From: Elmis aenea
Lineage: Eukaryota > Arthropoda > Insecta > Coleoptera > Elmidae
Assembly: GCA_947652605.1 (NCBI GenBank)
Contig: OX393579.1
Location: 23,891,674 to 23,955,673, forward strand
Length of the DNA stretch: 64,000 nt
Direction: 5' to 3'
Within the stretch, counting starts at the first letter, position 1. Each line of letters starts with the position of its first letter. Position numbers and translations under genes: made by a program. The notes beneath the pieces were generated by a model. It worked only from the letters and a program-made list of their open reading frames with translations. It was not told where the DNA came from and ran no database searches. This document shows, piece by piece, positions 10,392 through 21,678 of the stretch.

Positions 10392-12129
10392 GGGGAGACC
10401 GGGTATGAAAGTAACATTTTTTTGTTTTTATCTAATTTCTCATAGTATTAAAAATTTTTCACATCCAAATTAAAATTTTAAAAAAATTTAATTTTAATTT
10501 CACAAAAACACTTATTGTCCGTCTCTAGGACAGATTGTGTAAAATGTAATGATATAAAAAAAAAAAAAAACATCCAAATTGGTTTAATGATAGATTGTAC
10601 ATTTGTCTTGCTTTCAAGATATATATTTCGTGTGTCTCGTAAAGCAAATATGAGAAAAAAAAATTTCTCTAGTAAGACAGGTGTTACTTCCAACCTCAAC
10701 GTTGAGGCTAAAAGTAACAATGATTGGGGTAAGTTATAACGGCAAAATAATTTACACAGCTCATAAGTAGTTGGTAAATATATTAGTATTCATCAACAAA
10801 ATTAATATTTTATTCAAAAAAATGAAAAAATTAAAAATATATCTTTGGTACAATACAAAATGATAAGTGAACAGTATGGCATACCAGGTAAGGGAGGTCC
10901 CAAATTATTAAATTTACACTGGATCATAATAATTACTGTTTGTTTTCTTGAAATAAAAAATTTAAGACGATCAGGTTACGGTGTGTTGGTTAAAGCTTTT
11001 TTTAACTAACAATAAGTTATAAAAATGAAGGTAATAGAATAAAAACAATAGCGGCTGGTAGGCAAACCAAAAGGTACAGACCTGACCAATTTATGTAGGT
11101 TTTATAATTTGAAATGCTTTATTTAAGGGATTATTTAGCTTTACATACATTTCCATCATTAAATCGATATTATATACCGAGTTTTATAATTTAATAATTT
11201 GGGACTGCAGTTGCCAGGTTTGCCAAGATTATCAGTATTTAAAAATGTGAAACAAGAAAATACAACAAATTGGAAAATTATTCCGACAACTTTTGTATGT
11301 TCTCATCTACGAAGAAAACCACCAATTATGTGCTAAGAGTGAACATTTGCAAGTGAAAACATTAATTGGGGTTGGTTGTAACACTGTTAATTTTGACCTC
11401 AAGTGTACACAAAACAAACTGGAGGGAATCCACAATTAACCACGATTCTAACGTCAAATTGTATTGCATCCACCAATAGCCAACAAAATTTAGAACATAA
11501 TAATCTAGATACTTTTTTGTTCCTCTTTTAGAGATCGCCTAAAAGTCACTCGACGAATGAGACAACGCAGTAACTTTTAGGGACATCGCACACTACCGAC
11601 TTTTTAGTCGGCCGACAGTTTAGTCGTCTTCGCAAAAGGCATGAGTGTTTATGAGAGCGCGCACACTTACCGATTATTTAGTTGGCCGACTAAATAATCG
11701 TATCAGAGACCCGATTCCCTTTGGACAAAAAAGTCGGTCAACTATCGGCCAACTATCGGCCTACGTTGAAATAGTACAGGCCTGTAATTGGAGTCTGCAC
11801 ACTCGCCGACAAAATAGTTGGTCAACTAAAAATTTGGTAGTGTGTCCAACTAAACTATTTAGTCGGTGACAAATCCCTGTCATAGCCCGATAACGACTAA
11901 ATAGTTGGCCGACTAAAAAGTCGGTAGTGTGTGGTGTCCCTTAGGCGGAAAATAGTGACTCTGGCTGGCAAAAAGTTAACCTCTATGACAGATGAAAACT
12001 AGCAATGTAGGTAGGGAGGTGGATGTAAATGAACATCTCTTAAGCGCTTAGGGCGACATATAACAAAAATTAAAGAAACTATAGGCACTGTTACAACCTA
12101 CCCGTGTTACTTTCATCCCCGGTCTTCCC
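10392..12129. mobile_element. TA-flanked 1.7-kb element with GGGGAGACCGGG ends
   Basis: GGGGAGACCGGGTATGAAAG at 10392 is matched inverted by CTTTCATCCCCGGTCTTCCC ending at 12129, with TA on both outer sides. The terminal repeats are about 25 bp. An internal inverted pair (GGTCCCAAATTATTAAATTT near 10905 and its partner near 11185-11205) suggests a second palindrome layer. A phrase like TTGGGGTNGGTTGTAAC recurs at about 10725, 11367 and, inverted, at about 12090-12104. No recognisable transposase remains. The 74- and 80-residue frames near 10478-10739 overlap each other on opposite strands and look like chance. A Harbinger-type MITE is nested inside. Confidence 0.72.
11580..11940. mobile_element. 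PIF/Harbinger-type MITE with TTA target duplication
   Basis: The left end GGGACATCGCACACTACCGA and the inverted right end (TCGGTAGTGTGTGGTGTCCC) bound 361 bp, flanked by TTA at 11577-11579 and 11941-11943. A 3-bp TWA duplication with GGG-initial ends fits PIF/Harbinger. The interior holds six or more near-palindromic copies of CCGACTAAATAGTTGG-like motifs on both strands, unusual for so small an element and a plausible array of transposase-binding sites. The 74-residue frame at 11645-11869 simply reads through these repeats. Confidence 0.82.
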
Positions 12130-12215
12130 TACTTTGTTGGATTTTACAGCGTTTGAAAATTTGGCACACAGAACGCTCTGCATCCTGATTCGTAGTTGAT
12201 CTTAAAAATTTAAAG

Positions 12216-12300
12216 CAGGACTGTGCAACCTGCGGCTCAAGGGCCGTATGTCGAAACGTAAAACGGTTTTTATTCCGGTAAAAAAACTGACGCCAAAAAA
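12216..12300 (+). repeat. Possible hAT left-end fragment
   Basis: CAGGACTGTGCAACCTGCGG followed by CTCAAGGGCC resembles the CAGGG-TGTGCAA-CCTGCGGCCC style of terminus found in many animal hAT elements. I found no matching right end or 8-bp duplication, so only a remnant is proposed. Confidence 0.3.
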
Positions 12301-13472
12301 CCTGAAAGGCTTCGAAGGTGATTTGTTTTTCTGCTGTTATATCAGTAATATTTTACGTTAGTTCAAAAAGTCATCCAGATTGATACTTGCTGCTATTTCG
12401 TGGTAAAAGAAGACGGAAAAGTATGGAAATGAATTTCGAAAAAGACGAACTAGACATGATTTTTGTACTAGGGCTTTTCTTATTTTTCCTTGAATTAAAC
12501 AAACACGTATTATTTTTATTGAGCAATAGACGACCCATTTGTCCAACAATTTTATCGTTTTCTAGTTCGTGTTAGACCTTAGTGAGCTTTTACTTTTGTC
12601 TGTTATAGATCATTTTCTATTTCAGAATACTTACTAATGGATGTAACGTACCGTGTAATGAATAACACATTTAAAAAAGTTTTTCACCAAAATTAACATT
12701 TTTTATGACGTTAAGTGTAGTTAGGAATTTAGGCCTATACTAAATCACGTTTATTTGTTCACTTGTAATAAAAATAGCATTAAAAATGGTTCTATTAATG
12801 ACATTCAAGAACCAAATGAATAAAAAATGTGCATCAGTCACACAGATCTATAAACGGTAAACATTTATTCACGTTTAATATAACAGCTGGAAATGACAAA
12901 CGACATTCACCCCATGGCAGTAAGGGCTTTTTTACACGAACTTTGCATTATAAGAGGGCCAAGTTATTAAAGTTGTGCATTTTTAGTGCGGTTGTGGCAT
13001 TTTTTAACCTCGTAATAATTGATGAAATCTTCTAACGGAATCTGTTTGAAAAGAAAAATATATCATTATTATTGACTTTGTCATACGATAAGATTTATAG
13101 TTTAGCAACTTTGCGTCATAAATAAAACGCAAGTTACCGACGTAGTCCTCTAAAAAATAATATTTGGTGATGTTTTTTAGACTAGTTAAAGTCAATAAAC
13201 CCGACATCGCCGATATTGAGATATTCGGCAGATTGTGTCTCAATATATTCTTTAGGGTGCTTGGCATTGAGTAATGATATTTTTGAGCCTACAGATTACT
13301 TTTTTATGGACTGGTCCTTAGTTGTTGCTCTTGTAAAGTTTAATTTAAAAATTATTAAACGATGTTCGCTACAGATTCTATATGACGCCAATAAATAAAA
13401 AAGTGAAGATGTTTTTATTTCACAAACAAACGAGCGATGAAACAAATAACGAAACCATCGAACATACAAAAT
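12301..13472. other. AT-rich non-coding DNA, no recognised feature
   Basis: Short frames on both strands (for example 12829-13035 and 13004-13267) overlap each other and have AT-driven composition. None matches a known protein in my reading. Confidence 0.5.
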
Positions 13473-13822
13473 ATACAGAGTGTGTATAAGTTGGTGGACA
13501 ATTTTATGTAGCATTGTTCCTAAAACATTTTGGCTTAAGTATGGTTAGTCGGTAATCTATGCTTTGCTCGGACTGTATGGCTGCTACTATGTTTCATGTA
13601 AGTGTGCAGCATTTGAGATCAACTATCATTAGAAGTTTATAACTGTAGCCCACTTACGGTACAATTACGTTTATTTAATTATTTGTATATTTATGGATAA
13701 TTTTAAACGCCTTTTGTTTTAAAGTATTAAAAAATAATGGTTTATTCCATGTGTAACATGTAAACATAGTGGCAGCCATGACAGTCCGAGCAAAGCATAG
13801 ATTGCCGGTTAGCCATCATGAG
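13473..13822 (+). mobile_element. Family G MITE, right end missing
   Basis: A TA-flanked left end CAGAGTGTGTATAAGTTGGT starts at 13475. Internal arms at 13543-13600 (GGTTAGTCGGTAATCTATGC and onward) and 13756-13814 are inverted copies with GCTTTGCTCGGACTGT. About 70 bp of the expected right terminus is absent, so this is a truncated palindromic element. Confidence 0.7.
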
Positions 13823-14103
13823 ATTAATAAAATAAGAATATTATAAAAGGAAATGAATTTTTTCATAGGTTTCTTAATGCTTATAGCTGAAAGCCATGAT
13901 TAATATCATACAAATTGTGCAAAACCGTTGTGTTGAAGTTTAAAGTATAGCGGATAATAATTCAATTTTCGAATGTTTTTTTTATTGAAAAACCGTATAC
14001 ATTTTTGACACTTCGTAAAGTCTGTGGTGTCACTTTACGTTATAATAATAACTGTCGTTTGTCTTTTTTTCCTCATAGGTACTAAACTAACTGATAGATG
14101 GTG

Positions 14104-15320
14104 TACAGGGTGGACCAAATTCGAATGTTTTACGGGGTATCTCGGTTACCATAATAGATAGCGAAAATCTGATTTCGGTCTCTTGGGCTATTTTTTTGAG
14201 AAAATAACGCCTATACAATCAGATTTTTTCTATCGGATTCCATTTTGGCACTACAGACGGAAAATGAAATTTCATCATTTTTGAAAATTTGCTTTAACTT
14301 CTTTATTTATTAAATTAGAACAAAATGTTATTAAGGTGTTTTATACAGATTTTTATACTTAATTTAAAAACAAAAGTAATTTTTTCTTAGCCTCCTTGAC
14401 TTTCGAGATATGGAGTAAACTTAAATTTTTTTAAATGGAAACCCTAGTTGGCCTTAACTTAATGTGAAAGAGTATTTTTTTAGCTTTTCAAAAATATATA
14501 GTTTTATATATTTGTTGCAAAAAATAGCCAAGATATGGCCAATTTTGTAAAAATTCGAGCATCAAAGTTTGCCATGATTTCGTAAACAAGTGATGTTTGC
14601 AATTATTAAACAACTTAACGTAATTTCGAAGTAACTTTTTTAACTTTTAAGCAAATCCGTGTATTATTTTGTATTTTATAAGTGTTTATTGTGGTATTGT
14701 GAACATGGCTAAATTTGAACTTTTTGAAAAGTTTAATATGTTAGAATATTACTTTGTAAGTGATAAAAACGTAGCGGTTGCAGCAGAATTTACATGGCAA
14801 TGACGTTTAGTTGTTTAATAATTGCAAACATCACTTGTTTACGAAATCATTGCAAACTTTGATGCTCGAATTTTTACAAAATCGGCCATATCTTGGCTAT
14901 TTTTTGCAACAAATATATAAAACTATATATTTTTGAAAAGCTAAAAAAATACTCTTTCACATTAAGTCATGGCCAACTAGGGTTTCCATTTAAAATAATT
15001 TAAGTTTACTCCATATCTCGAAAGTCGAGGAGGCTAAGACAAAATTACTTTTGTTTTTAAATTAAGCATAAAAATCTGTGTAAAAAACCTCTATAACATT
15101 TTGTTCTAATTTAATAAATAAAGAAGTTACAGCAAATTTTCAAAAATGATGAAATTTCATTTTTCGTCTGTAGTGCCAAAATGGAATCCGATAGAAAAAA
15201 TCTGATTGCATAGGCGTTATTTTCTCAAAAAAATAGCCCAAGAGACCGAAATTAGATTTTCGCTATCTATTACGGTAACCGAGATACCCCGTAAAACATT
15301 CGAATTTGGTCCACCCTGTA
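14104..15320. mobile_element. Family B TA-flanked palindromic element, copy 1
   Basis: CAGGGTGGACCAAATTCGAA at 14106 pairs with TTCGAATTTGGTCCACCCTG ending at 15318, both next to TA. The two arms (14106-14620 and 14804-15318) are 515 bp each and differ at only scattered positions. They surround a 183-bp spacer that encodes nothing obvious. The arms carry the GGCCAACTAGGGTTTCCATT then AAGTTTACTCCATATCTCGA core that also occurs in families C and H. The structure would give a 500-bp RNA hairpin if transcribed. Confidence 0.92.
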
Positions 15321-18300
15321 TGTACTATGCAGTGTAATTTTAATTCTAGTATAAAAGCCCTCAAACTCCAGCCAGTTTTTTGAGATAAATCTTTAAAATT
15401 ATTGTATGTACATGTTCGGATATTGCATTTTTTTTTTGAGTTTAAATATGATTAGGACATTAGGAATATCGAGTTCATTGTTGGTGTGTGTGCTTTACGG
15501 CATTGTTTGTGTAGTTAATTGTTGTAGTACAATTTATATCTTTAATAATAGTCAGTTTGTTATCGGATATTACCGTATTGTATTGTTCATAAAATAAACA
15601 TGTGCCGTGATTGCTTTCGAGATAAACGGAAATTACACAAAAGTGCTCATATGGTTATTTGCACTACATTATACTTTTGGCCGTTAGCAAATGGCTTTAT
15701 CGTTGTTTTACTTCAAATGTAGATGTTTATTTTAAATTATTGGAATTTGTTTAATTGCAAAATTAAGTGAGGATCATTTTTAAAAATAGAGAAAATCGCA
15801 ACTAGATATTACTCTGATGACTAATTTTAGTTTCAATACAACCAGTTTTGATCTCACAATTTTTAAATTAGAGATTTTGACGGATTTACACGTTATCGCA
15901 AAATTATTTGAAGAAAATAAAAACTATCACTTCGTTTTTATCCAAAAGAATTCGTTTTTTTTTCAATGTGTATAATTATCTTAATAAATCGTCGTTTAAG
16001 TCATATTGGAGTAAGGCAGAATTAGAATGAAGTTGGCCATGTCGCTTCATAGAAGCCGCCACCTGTGGGATATTTTTTGGAAGTAGTTACCGTCAATCAG
16101 TTTTATATGGAGTTTCCCGACCTGTTTAGAAAACCGTGCTAGATAATTTAAAATTCGTTGCAGCAATTTTTAATGCTTTAAAGGCAATTTGTATACATAC
16201 ATTTATGACGAAAGTCATGTTGTAAGCACACCAACAGATATTTTATTATTCTTTGATGACAGTTAAACTTATAGACACAGATAGTTTTAATTTCAAGTTT
16301 CTTCATTAACAGCTATCAATATAGATAGATTACAATTAATGTTCAATAATAAATTAATTGCGTAAAAAATTGTTTAGCAAATAAAATGTTCTCTTCTAAA
16401 CCAGTAATTTAGCGAAAGTTTTGCTCTTTTCGTACGTTTCGATTCGATTCGTATTTCATCGCCTTAAAGGAGGTTTTTGCTATGTCTAAGTAAAACATCT
16501 CCCGACAGTATGTACTATGCCTTTGGTGCACATCATGTGATGGTCTCGGTTTGTATTAACCTTATTTAGCTTAAAAGAAAAAGAAACCGTAGTTGAACAA
16601 ACAAGCTTTTTACTTGGTTGTGTTAATTATCCGTAAATATCTAGTTGGGCACGTTGTTATTACAAGTAAATGAATGTCAGATTTATGTTCTAGCCAAAGT
16701 TTGAAAGTGAAACTTTTTGTTGTATATTAATTAATCCTTTAGTCGTGTTTGAGTCAAGTTTAGTGAAAAGCTTATATTAGTTCAAAGGTTATCTTAATAA
16801 TGTGCAAAAACTCCGCAAAAGGTTAATTTAAAAAATAGTTGAATAAAATGTAATAAGCAAAACCTTCGCCCTATTTAAAAAAGAGGTAATATTGGTTGTG
16901 TAAAATAAAATTTTCCACAAAAAAAAAATTCCATGATATCTATGTAAGAAAGCAGTGTCGCCTTTTACAGTAACCTAAAGTAATATTTCTGCATAGAGGG
17001 TAATATTTTATTTGGGTACATTATAAGTACATTGAAATAATTAACGACATCAAATTTTGCAAAACAGCAGAATTGTGTGAGTTTTATTAATGTCGTATTT
17101 AGATGTTAACAACATATAACGTCCCAATAATTTGCTCTGAGAATACTAGCTTTATTCTTAAGGAATTTATGCCGTGCCATACTTAAATTAACATTTAACA
17201 CATCATATAGGTTGACTAACGATTGTAACAGCTGTAGGTACTATAATACTTATAACAAAATAGTTTGTTTTTTTACTATAATTAATTTAAAACAACCGAA
17301 ACATCTGTTTGCAAAATAAAATCCATTTTGGTTTAATTAAAAGCAAATAAAATTGAAACCAAAACAATCTGCAATGTTTTTATATTTATTTATCTGCTCA
17401 ATTTTCAGTACATTGTTGATGTACATTTAAATGTATTAAAATATGTTAAAGTAACGTTAATGTTAGTTAAAACGTAAATATAAACCTTGTTAAAAGTTTT
17501 AAATATAGAACAAGTTACTCTTTAAAAGTATTTCCATACTTCTGTTTGAAAGGTAATAGAATATTTCGCCTTTGATAACACAAATCCTTTTCATGTACAA
17601 TCTGCAAGATCTTTAAAGTTCACACAAACATCGCCGTTTTTATATTAACAGGTGTTTGTAGAGCTTATAAATCTTTCTAAAGCGATCAGGAAAAGTAATA
17701 AATATTTTATTTTATTGGGACTCAATTATAGCTTGGTAGATCTAAAAATAATATTGAGCAAAAACCTAATTGTCCTATTTCGTTTAACTACAATGGTTTA
17801 CTTATATGTTTGCGATGTGGAGACGTAAACTTTTCAAGAATATTTCTTTCTCAACAAAAGAGCTGAAAGAAGTAAGTAGTGTATCGTTTATTAGATGACG
17901 GAGAGATTTCTACGTTGTGTTCTTTTTGAAACTCTAGAAGTTAATTAGTTGCGAATTTTAGCAATAAGAAAAAGTTACTAAAGTCTCTATTATTTTTCTC
18001 GAAGTCTGCGTTGTTTGTTTTAGGTTTTTCGGCACAAATCATTATTGTCTGTTTTATTTTTAGAACTCTTGGATGAAGGAAATATAATTTAAAGACTGAA
18101 AATAAAGTCAACGGTGAAACTTCAAGTGGCAACTGCATTTGAAATACAGTTTATATTTTGATATTCTACTTACGTTTATCATTTCAAATTGATTTTTATT
18201 TCATTTTCAGGTCTTACAACGGTAACCAGACTAGCCAGGAAATGTAATAGAAATAATGGTGTCATGCTTTTAGTAATAGTGTTCTTGCAAATAGCATATT

Positions 18301-18375
18301 CTGAGCGACTCACCAACTAATTATGTTTTTGATTATTGAATGAGTACTTTTTTGCCAATAGTTAGCTTGCTAATA
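15321..18375. other. Long AT-rich non-coding stretch
   Basis: No repeat of the families above and no convincing frame. The 63-residue frame at 15406-15597 is hydrophobic and AT-driven. Near the end, at 18190-18247, a strong splice-acceptor-like site precedes a very short frame and is listed separately. Confidence 0.5.
18211..18247 (+). other. Possible short terminal exon after a strong acceptor site
   Basis: A pyrimidine-rich tract ends in TTTCATTTTCAG at 18210, a near-ideal 3' splice site. Taking the next base as the end of a split codon, the frame from 18212 reads SYNGNQTSQEM and then TAA at 18245-18247. That is polar and unlike the AT-driven chance frames around it. It could be the last coding exon of a gene whose other exons lie outside the window, or an accident. 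No canonical AATAAA follows closely. Confidence 0.18.
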
Positions 18376-20070
18376 TACAGGGTGTCCCCCTTATCACCGC
18401 GAATATTTTAAGTGGTGATAGAGGACCTTTTTCTAAGAAAAAATTTCAAGTAAATTTTTTCCCTAAAATCAAATGCTAAGCTGATATCAACACTTACTTG
18501 ATTTTTTTACACTTCATTTATAAGACTCTGTAGCCGAAAATATCAATTAAATCGTAAAATACCTTAAAGCTTTTTAATAGAACATAAAATTTTCTACAAA
18601 ATTTGTTTCATATATTTTTTGTCTACAGGCAATGGTTTGAGAGTTATAAAGTTTGTACAAAAAAATATAAAAAATTTACAAAATTTAATTGTTTCTTAGA
18701 CTTTGCAACCGCTGTATCTTTAAAACGAAAGGTTGTACAAAAAAAAACGACGGCCCATTCCGGATATCAAATTTTATGGGCTACAACTTTAATCTAGTGA
18801 AATTTTTTGAAAATCAAACCGATTTTCCGGAAAAGCTGAAAATAAGGAATAGAGTGCAAAAACAAAATTTCCTACAAATTTTGTTTTGTATTTAAAAATG
18901 CTTTTAAAGAGAGTGCGATTACGTGATTGAAAATGATGGAGGTCATTTTGAACACTTATTGAAGTAATTTTGTGGTTACATGTTAATTTTATTGCGTCCA
19001 GATGGATTTGCATTGTTTTGCATTTTATCGTTTTCGAAAAACAAAAACTCCCGGTATTTATGATATTTTGTATTTAAAAATGCCATAGCATCGGCAACAT
19101 TCATAAAATTATGTATTTCATCAGTTTCAAAGCTTTTTATGAAGTTTGAAATTCTTCAGAAAACCACCCCTTATCATTTTTTTTAATGAGCTAACGAACA
19201 AATTTAACAAAAAATTGTAAAATTGCATATAAATAAGTTACGTAAATTTTAAAAAACGCCGCATCTTTTTAACGAAACGTCGTGGAGCAAAACGGATGCC
19301 TATTGCGGATAAGTCATTTAACGGGCTACAACTTCGGTAAATATGTTGTTCAATAAAACTAAATGTATCATAGAAATGTTTATAATAGTGAAAAAGGTGA
19401 AAAAAAAAACCATAAAATGCAAAACAATGCAAATCCATCTGGACGCAGTAAAATTAACATGTAACCACAAAATTACTTCAATAAGTGTTCAAAATGACCT
19501 CCATCATTTTCAACCACGTAATCGCACTCTCTTAAAAAGCATTTTTAAATACAAAACAATATTTGTAGGAAATTTTGTTTTTGCACTCTATTCCATATTT
19601 TCAGCATTTCCGGAAAATCGGTTTGATTTTCAAAAAATTTCACTAGACCAAAGTTGCAGCCCATAAAATTTGATATTCGGAATGGGCCGTCGGTTTTTTT
19701 GTACAACCTTTCGTTTTAAAGATACAGCGGTTGCAAAGTATAAGAAACAATTAAATTTTGTAAATTTTTTACATTTTTTTGTACAAACTGCTTTATAACT
19801 CTCAAACCATTGCCTGTAGACAAAAAATATATATGGAACTAATTTTGTAGAGAATTTCATGTTCTATTAAAAAGTTTAAGGTATTTTACGATAAAATTGA
19901 TATTTTCGGCTACAGAGTCTTATAAATGCAGAAGTGTAAAACAATCAAGTAAGTGTTGATATCAGCTTAGCATTTGATTTTAGAAAAAAATTTTGCTTGA
20001 AATTTTTTCTTAGAAAAAGGTCCTCTATCACCACTTAAAATATTCGCGGTGATAACGGGGACACCCTGTA
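18376..20070. mobile_element. Family E TA-flanked 1.7-kb foldback element
   Basis: The element opens CAGGGTGTCCCCCTTATCAC at 18378 and closes with GATAACGGGGACACCCTG at 20068, with TA on both sides. The arms (18378-19028 and 19412-20068, about 650 bp) are near-complementary, including a GGACCTTTTTCTAAG phrase and GATGGATTTGCATTGTTTTG. The 383-bp spacer 19029-19411 is unrelated to the arms. Frames of up to 107 residues inside appear in mirrored pairs on opposite strands because of the palindrome and do not look like real genes. Confidence 0.92.
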
Positions 20071-20477
20071 TATTGTTTAAAAAATATGTGTACCTGAACC
20101 ACCGAAGAAAATGAAAAGTTGCTTTTAGCCATAAAAAATCTGAAACGGCTTGGTGTAAAATGAGAAAGTAGCATACAGTTTTAACACTTGTACCCATTAA
20201 TTAGTGTTGATATATTTCGCGATAAAGGTTTTTAAAATGTTGGTTAGACCACAATTAATTTATGTATAAAAGTAATAAATCATTTTTAATGTAACCTACG
20301 TTTTTATACTAAGAAAATTATAAATACGTATAGGTACCCCCATGTCTTTAAAATTCTAAATTGTTTTTGTTTGAAGTAAGTCGTTTGCTTTTTTAATGAG
20401 AAAACGTCAATTTTATTTAAAAATTAAAAGCAAAAACAGCAAAATGCACGTTTTAATAAACTTTATTTAAACAACTA
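20071..20477. other. AT-rich non-coding DNA
   Basis: A single-copy-looking spacer between two elements. I see no coding or repeat signal. Confidence 0.55.
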
Positions 20478-20860
20478 TACAGAGTGTTTCCGTGACTCTG
20501 TTTCAACGTTTAAGGGTAGTTAGAGGAGGTCATCTGGATATTTTTTGTCAATAAACCAATAGTCGAAATTACAGGCTGTAAACGTGGAAAAAAATGCACT
20601 TTTTTAACTTAAACTTTGTTATTAAATGCGAGAAACAAGAAAAACTAGTATTTCTAACAAAAAATCCATTAAGAAAAAAAACAGCAAATGCTTCAGATAC
20701 AGCGGCAATTTTGGCCACCAGATCTTCCTCGGACCCTACTGGAGTCTCGTAAATAAGGCTCTTCATGTGCACCACAAAAAAAATCTAATGGAGTCAAATC
20801 TGGTGATCAAGCAGGCCATACGATTAGACCTCTTTTTTTCGCTTCTTTGGCCTGTAACTC
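20478..20860 (-). pseudogene. Relic Tc1/mariner-type element: terminus plus C-terminal transposase
   Basis: A TA-flanked end, CAGAGTGTTTCCGTGACTCT, starts at 20480. About 100 bp inside it, reading on the minus strand toward this end, is a broken transposase tail. At about 20820-20780 I read WPA-stop-SPDLTPLDFF, then after a frameshift HMKSLIYETPVGSEEDLVAK (20569-20775). The SPDLTPLDFF-W motif surrounds the third catalytic acidic residue of the Tc1/mariner/IS630 DDE fold, and the ETPV-SEEDLVA tail is common in insect relatives. The in-frame stop fits a CGA-to-TGA CpG mutation. The N-terminal and other catalytic parts are missing. Confidence 0.62.
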
Positions 20861-21240
20861 CAAACTACAATAAATTTCTATTTCCAGCAATCATACACTA
20901 TGGTATACGTTATTGTAAACAAAAAATAAAATAAAAATAGTACCTTAAAAATAAAATACCAATAATTTTTTAAAGTCGAATATGTATTATTAAATGTGCA
21001 ATTTACAAAAAAAATTAAGCTTACTCAAACCTAATTTTTTAATTTAAGATTAAAACGCTGTGTGGTGTTTGCATTATAAACTTGCCCAATAAACTTTAAA
21101 TATATGCCAACATAGAACATGACAAAAAAAATTTAAAGTTCTCAGTTGGTTACATTTTAAGTAAGATAATAAAACAATACGATGACTTTCTGCCTTAAGC
21201 TTGTAAATAAAGATAGAATTTGTTTAAAAAAATATTGAGC
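20861..21240. other. AT-rich non-coding DNA
   Basis: No recognisable feature. It may include decayed remains of the transposon described just before it. Confidence 0.45.
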
Positions 21241-21678
21241 CAGGGTGCCCTAGATTAGCGCTATCTCGCAAACGATAAAAAAATAGAGATTAAGTTTAAT
21301 TTAAGAAAATGTGTACAACTTTGAAAAGTACTAATTGACAAGTAAAACTTTTCGCATTTTGGTAAATTTCCTAAACGTAATTAACAACGAAATTTCTCAA
21401 GTATAAATTGATATGGTACAAATAATAGCATTTTTTTTTGTGCATTTTAAACATTTTATTTCATTTTATTTGCTTTGGCAAGTTATAAATAAAAAAGTAA
21501 CATTCAGTATTTTTCCCTTTTTAACTAAGAAGATAAATTAAACAAAATGTTGAAAGTCTCACTAAGCCATGTAATAGTTCTCTCTATGCGGTGCACATTT
21601 CCTCGAATTTAACCAAATCTGTATCTTTTACGACTTCGAGATTCTCATGCATTGCCCACTTATCTTGGCCACCCTGTA
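21241..21678 (+). mobile_element. Family K MITE, 436 bp
   Basis: CAGGGTGCCCTAGATTAG at 21241 is paired with CTTATCTTGGCCACCCTG ending at 21676, which is followed by TA. The left TA has decayed to GC. Subterminal TATCTCGCAAACGAT on the left and the GACTTCGAGATT phrase on the right extend the similarity. The interior is AT-rich and non-coding. Confidence 0.72.

Noticed and set aside
19343..19666. 107-residue frame in family E, with a mirrored 74-residue partner at 18789-19013
   Set aside because: The same peptide text appears in both arms of the palindrome on opposite strands and stops at different places. It is explained by the inverted arms, not coding.
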